A stretch of 64,000 nucleotides of DNA from Streptomyces collinus (GTDB lineage Bacteria > Actinomycetota > Actinomycetes > Streptomycetales > Streptomycetaceae): contig NZ_CP133771.1 of the NCBI RefSeq assembly GCF_031348265.1, forward strand, positions 8,432,001 through 8,496,000, given 5' to 3'. The translations under genes were made by a program, and so were the position numbers. Below, in pieces: positions 17,265 to 25,869 of this stretch (position 1 is its first letter; each line of letters begins with the position of its first letter). The notes beneath the pieces are model-generated. The model saw only the letters and a program-made list of their open reading frames with translations. It did no database searches and was not told where the DNA came from.

Positions 17265-17801
17265 ATGACGGATGCGAGCACCGGCAAAGTGGTCGTGAAC
17301 AGGGTGATGTCCCTCGATGGGTTCATCGCCGGTCCCGGCCACACGATGGACTGGATCTTCGAGCACATGACGTCGGAGACGTTCCCGGAGGTCATGGCGG
17401 CCACAGGCGCCATGCTCATCGGCCGGGGCACGTACGAGGTCGGCAAGCGCATGTCCGACGAGAACGCCGACTACGAGGGAGGGGCGCAGTTCGTCCTCAC
17501 CCACCGCCCGCCCGACGAGCCGGACCCCAACGTCACCTTCCTCACCTGCGACATCGAGGAAGCCGTGGCCAAGGCACGCCGCGCCGCCGGCGACAAGAAC
17601 CTGGAGATCCTCGGCGCCGACGTGGCCGCCCAGTGCCTGCAGCGCGGCCTCGTCGACGAGATCCTGGTGTACGTGCTGCCGGTGCTGCTCGGCGACGGCG
17701 TCCGCTTCGCGCCGCCGGGCCTCCACCGGATCGACCTGGAACCGTTCAGCAACGTCCAGTCGGGCGGGGTCACCATGCTGCGTTTCCACGTGCGCAAGTA
17801 G
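17265..17801 (+). CDS. dihydrofolate reductase family protein (RibD C-terminal domain)
   Basis: A 178-residue protein of the RibD_C/DHFR-like family: it opens with KVVVNRVMSLDGFIAGP, includes MLIGRGTYEVG, and ends with the EILVYVLPVLLGDGVRF block. Members reduce pterin or pyrimidine substrates with NADPH, but most stand-alone actinobacterial copies have no proven substrate. GGAGAAG precedes the ATG at 17265. It is monocistronic. Confidence 0.88.
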   Translation: MTDASTGKVVVNRVMSLDGFIAGPGHTMDWIFEHMTSETFPEVMAATGAMLIGRGTYEVGKRMSDENADYEGGAQFVLTHRPPDEPDPNVTFLTCDIEEAVAKARRAAGDKNLEILGADVAAQCLQRGLVDEILVYVLPVLLGDGVRFAPPGLHRIDLEPFSNVQSGGVTMLRFHVRK

Positions 17802-18041
17802 GCACGGTCGCAACTACTAGCAGTGCTGATCACCGGCTCCGGCCGCGCGGAGAGCTTCGCGCACGCAGCCGCTCGGGGTGTCGGCTGTATTCACCTGTCG
17901 GCAGGTACGGTCCGCTGAACTCTCATTCGGTAACCGTCAGTTGCACCTGCGTCATGCATGACGATCTACCGGAGCCCGCCCCGCTACCGGAGTGAAACCG
18001 CCGATTGATCACAACTGGATACGCTCCCTAGGAGGTTGGCC

Positions 18042-18524
18042 TCAACCGTCCCTGGTACCTCGGCCTGTGGGGAAGGAACGCACTGCGGTGTGGCTGAGCC
18101 AGCCCGCTGCCGCCCCGACCGTGTACCAGAACAGGTCCGGTGGATTGAAGGTGGAACCGAGCATGAGGCGGACGAGGGTGCTGCGCTGGGAGAGTTCTGC
18201 GGGTACCTGGCTGAGCTGTAGAAACTCGACTGCCCAACTGACGGTCAGCGCGCTTGCGGCGGCCCGCAGGGGCGTGACCCGTGGCCTCACCAGAACGACA
18301 AGAGTGAGCAGCAAGATCGTGTACAGCGCGTCTCCACCGTACTTGGCCACGTTCCCTGCCGCCACGGCCCTGAGCCCCAATCCCATGCCGACGGTCATCA
18401 CCGCGGCCCCGGCAGCTGCCAGTCGGATCCGGAGTGGGTCTGCGGCGCCGTCGTACGTTTTGGGGATCAGGGTCACAATGTCATATTGCCGGACGGCGGG
18501 GGTTCGCAGTGGAGCACACAACAT
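18042..18524 (-). CDS. DUF2809 family membrane protein
   Basis: The minus strand encodes four or five hydrophobic helices with the DUF2809 pattern: GMGLGLRAVAAGNVAKYGGDALYT, ILLLTLVVLVRP, SWAVEFLQLSQVP and FNPPDLFWYTVGAAAG. The start is uncertain. ATG at 18524 gives 160 residues, GTG at 18476 gives a shorter and equally plausible product, and neither has a good ribosome binding site. Function is unknown. Upstream DNA is degenerate. Confidence 0.75.
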   Translation of the reverse strand: MLCAPLRTPAVRQYDIVTLIPKTYDGAADPLRIRLAAAGAAVMTVGMGLGLRAVAAGNVAKYGGDALYTILLLTLVVLVRPRVTPLRAAASALTVSWAVEFLQLSQVPAELSQRSTLVRLMLGSTFNPPDLFWYTVGAAAGWLSHTAVRSFPTGRGTRDG

Positions 18525-19253
18525 GCCGGATGCAGCGAGCGGAACCCTTTCGCAGTCTGCGCGTCCAGGGCGTTGGCATCCTGGTCGACGTTCTCCGCAG
18601 GCATCGCCGCTCGCCGTAGACCTTGAGGCCTTCGCCATGCGCCATGGTGGCTGCGTTCTGTCAGGATCAGGGCCGTGCCGGTAGCCAGTGCGAGCTTGTC
18701 GGTGCGCATCGCCACGCCGCGTCATCGCTTCAGGTGATCACGGGCGGGGGCGGCTTCAGGTACTCGGTGTGGGCACGGCGCTGTACGAGACGCCTTCCAC
18801 GGGCCGCACGTGGTCCGGAGCGCGGACCCCAGACCCGGTACTCGGCAGGCTTCACCGAGTCCGCAGGGGCCGTCGCGGTACGCCGGTAGGCCAACCTCGT
18901 ACCTCCAGCCGTCGGGCGCCTTGCGCCGGGACCACAGACGGGCGAGACCTCCTGGTCCCCGGGCCCCGGATGGGCACCAGCACCGGCTCGGAGGCGGAGG
19001 ACGTCTTCATGCCCCCACCGCACGGACGGGCCCGGGACACCGCCCGGTGCGACCTGCGAGGTGGCGACACACACCGCTGGCCGACCGCAGGTTCCGGGCC
19101 GCTTGATCGTCGGCGGGCAAAGCCGGAGCCCCTGCCTTCACAGAGGTTGTGACCTGCGGCTATTGTTTCGCCGCTGTCGTGCGGACGAACGTGAAGCCGT
19201 CCATTCGCCTTGGGGGAGGGGATCGGCAGCCATCCATTCACTGTGGGGGCACA
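18525..19253. other. degenerate low-coding region
   Basis: About 730 bp without an intact gene. Short stretches with coding-like composition occur on the minus strand (for example MRTDKLALATGTALILTERS near 18707) but break off, and a multiply frameshifted remnant lies at 18733-18925. The region leads into the start of the large cell-wall-binding gene. Confidence 0.5.
18733..18925 (-). pseudogene. multiply frameshifted gene remnant
   Basis: On the minus strand, coding-looking segments are spread over all three frames in order: DGWRYEVGLPAYRDGP, then KPAEYRVWG, then APDHVRPVEGVSYSAVPT, then TEYLKPPPPVIT. Together they suggest one protein of about 65 residues or more interrupted by at least three small indels. 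I do not recognise the family. Confidence 0.45.
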
Positions 19254-21275
19254 TTGAACCTGCGTACGCGCCGCAGATCCGCGGCGCTCACCACTGCCAC
19301 CGCGCTCGCGGCGGGCCTCATCGCCGTGCTTCCCGGGCCGTCCGCCGCCGTTCCCGGCAACTGGCCGGCCACCGACGGGAAGTTGCTCTACACGGACGTC
19401 GGCGGTCAGATGGCGTTCGTCCGTTCCGACGGGTCATCGTGGTCCCAGTTCCACCCGACCGGAGACCAGGGCGCCTGGTCCGCCGACGGCAGCCAGGTCG
19501 CCTTCGTGAACCACTACGACGACCACATCCGCACGGCATGGGCCGACTCCGCGGACACCGGCGTCGACATCGCCATGCCGTCGGGCAGTGGCTGGCATCC
19601 TGCCGATCCGACCTTCTGGTACGGCGGCGGCGACATCGTCTTCACGGCCGGCGGCCGGCTGCGGCTGACCGCGGCCGACGGCACCCGCACACCGAAGGCC
19701 CTGTTCGGCACCGATGTCGACGGCTGCGACTCCGAGCCCAGCGGCGCGGTGAACGGCATGCTGGCCTTCGTGCGCACGGGCACGAGCTGCGGGACCGCGG
19801 GCGCCCCTGCCGTCTGGGTCTACAACGGACGCTCCGGGGCGTTCACCAAGCTGGCCGACAGCGCGAAGGACCCGAGCATCTCCCCGGACGGCCGGTCGGT
19901 GGCCTTCACACGGTCGGTCGACGGGCACAGGCAGCTCTTCAAGGTCAACACCGACGGCACCGGGCTCACCCAGCTCACCACCGACGCCGTGGACCACCAT
20001 CGGCCCGCCTGGTCGCCGCAGGGCAACCGGATCGCGTACGACGTTTTCGTCTCCGGCGACCCCGACGTCCCCAGCGGACCCCAGGTGTGGATCCACGACC
20101 TCGGCGCGGGCACGCAGACGCAGGTGCCCCAGGGCACCGGCACCGACGTGGCCTGGCAGCCGCTCAGGGACAACGCGATCTCCCGGGTCTACGGCTCCGA
20201 CACCTACGACACCAACATCGCGTCGTCCAAGTGGACCTGGAACACGGTCGGCGCCGGCGCAACCAGTCTGCCGAACGCGAACGCGGCGGTGCTCATCAGC
20301 AAGTCCGACGCGGCCTACGCCACCACCGCGACATCGCTGGCCGGCAAGAAGCGGGGGCCGGTGCTGATGACCTCCGGGACGGGCCTGGACTCCTCGGTGC
20401 AGACGGAGCTCAAGCGCATGCTGCCCAAGGGCAGGACGGTATACCTCGTCGGCGGCACCAAGATCCTCAGCAGCGCGGTGGCGTCCAAGGTGACCTCGCT
20501 CGGGTACGTGGCCAAGCGGCTGTCCGACGTCTCGCGCTACTCGACCTCGGTGGCCGTGGCCAAGGCCATCACCAGCACGCCGAAGTACGTCTTCCTCGCC
20601 ACCGGCACCGACTACCACAACGCCCTCGCGGCGAGTTCCGCCGCCGGTTCCATGGGCTCCGCCGGTACCGCGACCGTCCTGCTGACCGACGGTTCGACCA
20701 TGACCGCGTCGGTCTACGGGTACCTCAACAAGTACAGTCCCGGCACGACGAAGATCATCACGGTGGGGACCGACGCCGAGTCGGCGCTGACCAAGGCGTA
20801 CAAGGCCGGGAAGATGCCGAACTGGCCCGGCTCGTACAGCTACTACCGGGTCGCCGGCTCCACCCCGCAGTCGAACGCCATGCAGCTCGCCGACCTGTGG
20901 TGGTCTCTGCCGTCGAACGCCGCCGTGGCCTCCGCGGGGAGCTGGCGGGGCGGTGTCTCCGCGTCCTCGGCGATGGCCACGCATGGACCGCTGCTGTGGA
21001 CCGACGTCACCTCGCTGTCGTACGACACCAAGCGGTACCTGATGCGGATGTCGTCGAGCATGTACCACGTGGCCGTCTTCGGCGGCTCGGGATCGGTCGA
21101 CGCCTCCGTCCTCCCCAAGATCGGTGCGGCGATCGGCGTGGGCACCCACTACATCTACACGCCCTACTACAAGGGCGTGGCGCCGCAGACCACGACCGCG
21201 CAGCCGCTGTCCGGCGGAACCGGGTCCGCGCCGAGCCCGGATCTCGCGCCACTGCGGGTGACCGCCACGAAGTAG
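19254..21275 (+). CDS. secreted propeller protein with cell-wall-binding repeats (CWB2)
   Basis: A 673-residue exported protein. After a signal peptide (about 1-32, ending SAAVPGN) comes a TolB-like beta-propeller with DGxxxAFxR and DPSISPDGRSVAFTR repeats (about 35-330). The second half matches tandem cell-wall-binding repeat 2: LVGGTKILSSAVASKVTSLGYV, SVAVAKAITSTPKYVFLATG, DYHNALAASSAA, YHVAVFGGSGSV. It probably attaches to cell-wall polymer outside the membrane. A TTG start at 19254 is proposed because GGGGG lies 5 nt upstream and the basic N region LNLRTRRRSA begins there; the frame is open to 19149. A strong terminator follows. Confidence 0.85.
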   Translation: MNLRTRRRSAALTTATALAAGLIAVLPGPSAAVPGNWPATDGKLLYTDVGGQMAFVRSDGSSWSQFHPTGDQGAWSADGSQVAFVNHYDDHIRTAWADSADTGVDIAMPSGSGWHPADPTFWYGGGDIVFTAGGRLRLTAADGTRTPKALFGTDVDGCDSEPSGAVNGMLAFVRTGTSCGTAGAPAVWVYNGRSGAFTKLADSAKDPSISPDGRSVAFTRSVDGHRQLFKVNTDGTGLTQLTTDAVDHHRPAWSPQGNRIAYDVFVSGDPDVPSGPQVWIHDLGAGTQTQVPQGTGTDVAWQPLRDNAISRVYGSDTYDTNIASSKWTWNTVGAGATSLPNANAAVLISKSDAAYATTATSLAGKKRGPVLMTSGTGLDSSVQTELKRMLPKGRTVYLVGGTKILSSAVASKVTSLGYVAKRLSDVSRYSTSVAVAKAITSTPKYVFLATGTDYHNALAASSAAGSMGSAGTATVLLTDGSTMTASVYGYLNKYSPGTTKIITVGTDAESALTKAYKAGKMPNWPGSYSYYRVAGSTPQSNAMQLADLWWSLPSNAAVASAGSWRGGVSASSAMATHGPLLWTDVTSLSYDTKRYLMRMSSSMYHVAVFGGSGSVDASVLPKIGAAIGVGTHYIYTPYYKGVAPQTTTAQPLSGGTGSAPSPDLAPLRVTATK

Positions 21276-21290
21276 CCCGCGCGGACTTCA

Positions 21291-21320
21291 GGGCCCCGAC
21301 CGGTCAACCGGTCGGGGCCC
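21291..21320 (+). terminator. strong intrinsic terminator
   Basis: GGGCCCCGACCGG (21291-21303) and CCGGTCGGGGCCC (21308-21320) form a perfect 13-bp stem with a TCAA loop, followed by TTCGTC. It lies 15 bp after the stop of the CWB2 protein gene. Confidence 0.9.
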
Positions 21321-21366
21321 TTCGTCGCGGCCGCTCGGACGATGCTGCCAGCGCACCCGGGCCGAC

Positions 21367-21543
21367 ATGCTCATCCGCGAGGCCGCCGACCCGAGCCTGA
21401 CCGGTCGGCAGCGCTGTGCTCTGGTGCGCAAGCTGCCCCATCAGGAGCACATCGCCCAAGGGGTGGAGCTGGCGACGGCTCTGAAGAAGGAGACCCGGAC
21501 CGCACAGCCGCGGACCCCCGACAGTGAGACGGCGAGCATCTGA
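21367..21543 (+). pseudogene. short conserved fragment, probably a truncated gene
   Basis: The 58-codon frame MLIREAADPSLTGRQRCALVRKLPHQEHIAQGVELATALKKET has good coding bias and looks like the C-terminal helical part of a longer protein: sense begins at RADMLIRE with no ribosome binding site, immediately after the terminator of the previous gene. I take it as the 3' end of a gene whose 5' part is lost. The family is not recognised; similar small helical proteins occur on actinobacterial mobile elements. Confidence 0.45.
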
Positions 21544-21584
21544 CGTGACGTGAGCCAGCGGACGGACAGCAGGTCACGCGGTCG

Positions 21585-21962
21585 ATGCCCGACACCAGCC
21601 GTGAGAGCGTCCTCGAGGAGCTGACCCGCGAGCAGGTCCGCGACGTCTCATGCCCGGCCTGCGACACTCCGCCCGGTACCTGCTGCACGCCAAGTGATCG
21701 TCACCCGCATCAGCCCCGAGTTGAATGGTTCAGTCGGAAGAGGGGGTCGTTCACGCCTACGGCGAGCAGGGCCAAGCTCGCCGAGCGGCTGGCGGCCACG
21801 GTCCGGGCCTGGGACCGCCACGTGCGAGCCGACGACAACGACAAGCACGCCGATCCCGCGCTGACCGCCCACCCAGCCGGCACGCCCGACGACTTGCTGC
21901 CCGCAGGCGACGTCCTGGACAAGGACCACTGCCGCCTGGTGTTCCGCCGGCCGGGGACGTGA
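21585..21962 (+). CDS. small zinc-ribbon-type protein
   Basis: A 125-residue protein with an N-terminal cysteine pair arrangement CPACDTPPGTCC followed by HPHQPRVEWFSRKR, resembling the phage/plasmid zinc fingers of actinobacteria (CPxCxxxPGxxC...HxxR). The rest is charged and helical (RAKLAERLAATVRAWDRHVRADDND). Start ATG at 21585; no clear Shine-Dalgarno. Its neighbours are gene fragments and an IS remnant, so it is probably a leftover of a mobile element. Function unknown. Confidence 0.6.
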   Translation: MPDTSRESVLEELTREQVRDVSCPACDTPPGTCCTPSDRHPHQPRVEWFSRKRGSFTPTASRAKLAERLAATVRAWDRHVRADDNDKHADPALTAHPAGTPDDLLPAGDVLDKDHCRLVFRRPGT

Positions 21963-22198
21963 CGTGCCGCTGCCCCGCCCGTCGAGCAGCGCGGGGCCGA
22001 CCTCCTGGCGAAGGGGATGTGACGGTAGAACCTGCGGCATATGAGGCGGTGTCCACCGCGCAGACGGCCCACGACGACAGGAACCGCGCCCGCGGCCGTC
22101 GCCCGGCAGTTCCAGGTGTCCGCATCGGGCCCGTGTCAGCGGTCAGCATCTCCCGACGATCTACATGATCAGCGTCACGTGTTTCCCCACCCGCACGG
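21963..22198. other. gap with short uncertain frames
   Basis: A GTG at about 22019 opens VTVEPAAYEAVSTAQTAHDD but the frame quickly loses coding character. No intact gene is seen between the zinc-ribbon protein and the transposase stub. Confidence 0.4.
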
Positions 22199-22321
22199 TC
22201 ACACTTCCCCGTTGACCACCTGCCGGTGATCACGCCACGGACGACCGCGTCCGTCCACCCGCGGCAACAGGGTCTCTATTCGCTCCCACGCCGCATCCGT
22301 CAGTTCACCTCGGCCTGCCAC
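22199..22321 (-). pseudogene. IS5-type transposase N-terminal stub
   Basis: From a GTG ending at 22321 the minus strand reads VAGRGELTDAAWERIETLLP followed by GRGRPWRDHRQVVNG, the conserved opening of IS5-family transposases (normally LTDxxWExIxPLLPxxxxRGRPxxDHRxVINGILWRLRTG). After VVNG the homology stops and a TGA follows. Only about 40 of the usual 260 or more residues remain and no inverted repeats are evident. It marks past insertion and deletion here. Confidence 0.8.
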
Positions 22322-22325
22322 AAGA

Positions 22326-22679
22326 TCAATGATCGGAGTGCTCGAGCTCGAACTCCCGAGCGGGGTCGATTACGAAGCGGCTCAACCGGTAGGTGGTCGG
22401 CAGCCCCAGGCGCCCGCACAGCGTGTCGATCCGGATCATCGAACCGTCGACTCCCGCCTCTTGAAGACGGCGCAACCGCGTACGCATCTCCGCCTGGTCC
22501 CGAGTCTCAACGACCACTTCCCACTGCCCTACGTCTGGCGCAGCGCGCGCAGCAAGCCGCTGCCGCGCGTCCTCCTGCCGCCGCCTTCTCTTCCCCTGTC
22601 CTGGCACCCGCCCAGAATCACCGGCCGGTGCCAGGACGGCAAGGCAATTGAACCGAGCACCTACACACTCGGTGATCAT
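22326..22679 (-). CDS. hypothetical protein
   Basis: A 117-residue minus-strand frame from ATG 22679. The N-terminal half looks random, but from about residue 50 it has good coding character: PDVGQWEVVVETRDQAEMRTRLRRLQEAGVDGSMIRIDT onward, a mixed alpha/beta segment. It ends 5 bp from the transposase stub. No ribosome binding site precedes the start. It may be a small intact gene or a truncated one; no family is recognised. Confidence 0.4.
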   Translation of the reverse strand: MITECVGARFNCLAVLAPAGDSGRVPGQGKRRRRQEDARQRLAARAAPDVGQWEVVVETRDQAEMRTRLRRLQEAGVDGSMIRIDTLCGRLGLPTTYRLSRFVIDPAREFELEHSDH

Positions 22680-22775
22680 TTGTCAGACAGGCCCTAGCAT
22701 GGCCAGCGGCATCTCAACACGCCGCCGGCCTCATGTCCGGCCGGCACCGACCGACGGCAGGGAAGACGCAGCACG

Positions 22776-23483
22776 ATGACGGGGCTCAGCGACGCCGACG
22801 CACTCGACGACCCGGTGGGCCAGTCCCTCCGCGGGCACCACGCACATCTCGCCCGCCGCCTCGGTGCCGCCGCCACCTACGAGCCCGGGGTCGCGACCTT
22901 CTCCGCGGTGCCCGCCGAGCCGGACGCGCAAGCATGGGCCGACCTGGCCAAGCTGCTGGGGCCGGGCGAGTTCGCCGACATGTTCAGCTGTCCGGCCGTT
23001 CCGCCGCCGGACTGGGAGCCCGTCTTCGTCCTGGAAGGCCGGCAGATGATCTGGGCCGGCCACACCGGCCCGGATCCGTCAGGTGCCGAGACCGACTCCG
23101 GCATCGTCGAACTCGGCGCCGAGAGCGTGCCCGAGATGCTGGACCTCATCGAACGCACCCGGCCGGGGCCGTTCTGGCCCCGCACGCACGAACTCGGCAG
23201 CTACCTCGGAATCCGCGAAGGCGGAAAGCTGGTGGCGATGGTGGGGGAGCGGCTGAAGCCTCCCGGGTGGACCGAGATCAGCGCCGTCTGCACCGCCCCC
23301 GAGGCACGCGGCCGGGGGCACGCCGTCCGCCTGCTGCGCGCCCACATCGCACGCGTCGTGGCAAGGGGTGATCGCCCCTTCCTGCACGTGGCCGAGGAGA
23401 ACAGCGGGGCGCTCGCGCTGTACGAACGGCTCGGCTTCGAGACGCGCAAGCACGTGACGTTCCGTGGCTTTCGCACCCCGTGA
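22776..23483 (+). CDS. GNAT family N-acetyltransferase (FR47-like)
   Basis: A 235-residue acetyltransferase. The catalytic fold is C-terminal: AVCTAPEARGRGHAVRLLRAHIA is the acetyl-CoA-binding motif A (R/QxxGxG/A form), and HVAEENSGALALYERLGFETRK is motif B. The N-terminal ~100 residues form a divergent lobe typical of FR47-like proteins. Substrate unknown. The gene is solitary and precedes the LysR-led catabolic cluster. Confidence 0.88.
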   Translation: MTGLSDADALDDPVGQSLRGHHAHLARRLGAAATYEPGVATFSAVPAEPDAQAWADLAKLLGPGEFADMFSCPAVPPPDWEPVFVLEGRQMIWAGHTGPDPSGAETDSGIVELGAESVPEMLDLIERTRPGPFWPRTHELGSYLGIREGGKLVAMVGERLKPPGWTEISAVCTAPEARGRGHAVRLLRAHIARVVARGDRPFLHVAEENSGALALYERLGFETRKHVTFRGFRTP

Positions 23484-23734
23484 CGCATCGGACCGGCACG
23501 CACCGCCCTCCCCGTCCAGGCCGGACGCGGCACACGCCCCCGCGACCTGCCTCGCTCCTGCGCTGAACAAGGCCCCTTTCCATCCGTCACGATCACCGAC
23601 GCAGCCGTGACCGTGTTTCGGTGAGCAGGATCACGTTCAAAGCAAGTCCGTACTTCGTCGAACCGATCCTTCACGCAACCATGGTCGGAACCGGTCGAGT
23701 CGTCAGTTGGTTTCCTGAGGGACAGAGGGCGCGT

Positions 23735-24619
23735 ATGGACATTCGGCAGCTGGAATACTTCCTTGCGATTGTCGATCGCGGAGGGTTCAACCGTGCGGCC
23801 TCTGCTCTGTACGTGTCGCAGCCGTCGCTGTCGCAGGCCGTGCGGGCACTGGAGCGTGATCTCGGCTCGGAGCTGTTCCATCGCATCGGGCGCAGGGCAG
23901 TCCTGACGGATGCCGGAAGAGCCCTGATCGAGCCTGCCCGGGAGGCCGTGCGGAGTCTGGAGACGGCGCGGGCGAGTGTCGCTGCGGTGCACGAGCTGCG
24001 TGAGGGGCGCCTGGACGTGGCGTCGATGCCGTCGCAGGCGGTGGAGCCGCTGACGAGCTTGGTGAGTGCCTTCAGCCGCCGTTATCCCGGTGTCTCTGTG
24101 GCGATCAATGCGGCGTTCACGTCGCGCGATGTGATCGACATGGTGCGTACGGGGGCGGTGGAGTTGGGGCTTCTGGCTTCCGCTGGTCCTCTTTCCGAGA
24201 AGGAGGTCGTCTCGTATGCGCTGGGGCGGCAGCGTTTCGTGCTGGTGGTGCCTGCCGACGGCCCGTTCGCCGGCCGGACGGCGGTGGAGTTCCGGGAGCT
24301 TGCGGGACAGCGGCTGATCGTCGGGCAGTCGGGTACCGGGATGCGTGCCTACGTCGACGCGTTGCGGGAGCAGGGCATCGAGTTCGCCGTCGCCGTCGAG
24401 ACCGAGCACCGGGTGTCGCTGATGCCTCTGGTGCTGGCCGGGGTGGGGCTGGCGGTGGTCACGGAATCCTGGCGGGACCTCGCCGGGCGGCTGGGCGCCC
24501 GGGTCCTGGACATCGAGCCGGAGAACACCTTGGACATCGCCCTCGTCGCCCGCCGCGGCAGCCTCTCGCCCGCAGCCGCAGCGTTCGTCACGGCCGCGAC
24601 CTCGGCCGCCGACAGCTGA
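23735..24619 (+). CDS. LysR family transcriptional regulator
   Basis: A 294-residue LysR regulator: the N-terminal HTH (MDIRQLEYFLAIVDRGGFNRAASALYVSQPSLSQAVRALE) is followed by the usual two-lobed effector domain with RLDVASMPSQAVEPL at the hinge. ATG at 23735 has GAGGG upstream. It lies 73 bp before, and in the same direction as, a tartrate-dehydrogenase-like gene and is the likely activator of the following catabolic genes; LysR genes are more often divergent, so co-transcription is also possible. Confidence 0.9.
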   Translation: MDIRQLEYFLAIVDRGGFNRAASALYVSQPSLSQAVRALERDLGSELFHRIGRRAVLTDAGRALIEPAREAVRSLETARASVAAVHELREGRLDVASMPSQAVEPLTSLVSAFSRRYPGVSVAINAAFTSRDVIDMVRTGAVELGLLASAGPLSEKEVVSYALGRQRFVLVVPADGPFAGRTAVEFRELAGQRLIVGQSGTGMRAYVDALREQGIEFAVAVETEHRVSLMPLVLAGVGLAVVTESWRDLAGRLGARVLDIEPENTLDIALVARRGSLSPAAAAFVTAATSAADS

Positions 24620-24692
24620 TAGGTACCACTTATAAGGGAGATCCGCTTTGCGTCTTGGACGCCCCACGGACCACCCTGCTGCAATCGACGCC

Positions 24693-25754
24693 ATGACGAC
24701 GAACCACCGCATTGCCCTGATCCCGGGCGACGGCATCGGCGCCGAGGTACTGCCCCCGGCACGGCAGGTGCTCGATGTGCTCGGCCGCCGCCACGGCTTC
24801 AGCCTGTCCTACACGTCGTACGACGACTGGTCGTGCGAGCGGTACCTGCGGGAGGGCGCCATGATGCCCGCCGACGGGATCGACCAGCTGCGTGACAAGG
24901 ACGCGATCCTGCTGGGCGCGGTGGGATACCCGGGGGTGCCCGACCATGTCTCGCTGTGGGGGCTGCTGATCCCGATCCGGCGCAGCTTCCGCCAGTACGT
25001 CAACCTCCGGCCCATCCGTGTCTTCGAGGGCGTCGACAGTCCGGTGCTCGGCGCACGGCCGGGCGAGGTCGATTTCGTCGTCGTGCGGGAGAACATGGAG
25101 GGCGAGTACAGCGAGGTCGGCGGCCGGCTCAACAGAGGCTTCCCGGACGAGATCGCCGTGCAGGAGGCCGTGTTCACCCGGGCCGGCGTCTCACGCCTGC
25201 TGGACTACGCCTTCACGCTCGCCTCCAGGCGCGGCGGCCGCCTGACCTCAGCGACCAAGTCGAACGGCATCGTGCACACCATGCCGTTCTGGGACCAGCT
25301 CGTCACCGAGCGGGCCGCTTCGTTCCCGGAGGTGGCCTGGGACCAGGAGCACATCGACGCGCTCGCGGCCAAGTTCGTCCTCGAGCCGGCCCGTTTCGAC
25401 GTCGTCGTCGCCTCCAACCTCTTCGGCGACATCCTCAGCGACCTCGCGGCCGCCGTCGCCGGATCCATCGGCATCGCCCCGGCGGCCAACCTCAACCCCG
25501 AGCGGGACTTCCCCTCGATGTTCGAGCCGGTGCACGGTTCCGCGCCCGACATCGCGGGCCAGGGCATCGCCAACCCGCTGGGCGCGATCTGGTCCGCGGC
25601 CATGATGCTCGACCACCTCGGCCATCCCGCCGCGGCCAGGGACATCACGGACGCGATCGCCTCGGTCCTGGCCAAGAGCGATGTCCGCACCCGCGACCTG
25701 GGCGGAACTGCGACCACCGCCGAGTTCACCGACGGGCTGATCGAGTTCCTCTGA
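24693..25754 (+). CDS. tartrate / D-malate dehydrogenase family protein
   Basis: A 353-residue member of the isocitrate/isopropylmalate dehydrogenase family of the TtuC type. It opens with HRIALIPGDGIGAEVLPPA, includes the substrate-binding LRPIRVF and VVRENMEGEYSEVGG blocks, the NLFGDILSDLAA metal-binding motif and PVHGSAPDIAGQGIANP. It would oxidise tartrate, D-malate or a similar 2-hydroxy acid with NAD and Mn/Mg. ATG at 24693 fits homologue length but lacks a Shine-Dalgarno sequence; a TTG at 24648 is preceded by AAGGGAG and could give 15 extra residues. It is followed 115 bp later by an amine oxidase gene. Confidence 0.88.
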   Translation: MTTNHRIALIPGDGIGAEVLPPARQVLDVLGRRHGFSLSYTSYDDWSCERYLREGAMMPADGIDQLRDKDAILLGAVGYPGVPDHVSLWGLLIPIRRSFRQYVNLRPIRVFEGVDSPVLGARPGEVDFVVVRENMEGEYSEVGGRLNRGFPDEIAVQEAVFTRAGVSRLLDYAFTLASRRGGRLTSATKSNGIVHTMPFWDQLVTERAASFPEVAWDQEHIDALAAKFVLEPARFDVVVASNLFGDILSDLAAAVAGSIGIAPAANLNPERDFPSMFEPVHGSAPDIAGQGIANPLGAIWSAAMMLDHLGHPAAARDITDAIASVLAKSDVRTRDLGGTATTAEFTDGLIEFL

Positions 25755-25869
25755 GCCGTCTCTATCTGTCTCAAGGTGGCTCACAGCATGGGTTGACCTG
25801 CGGGTTTCCCGGACTGATAGTGAGCGCCACTCCCAGGGGGACCGAACTCCAGAACAAAGGAGCGACCTC

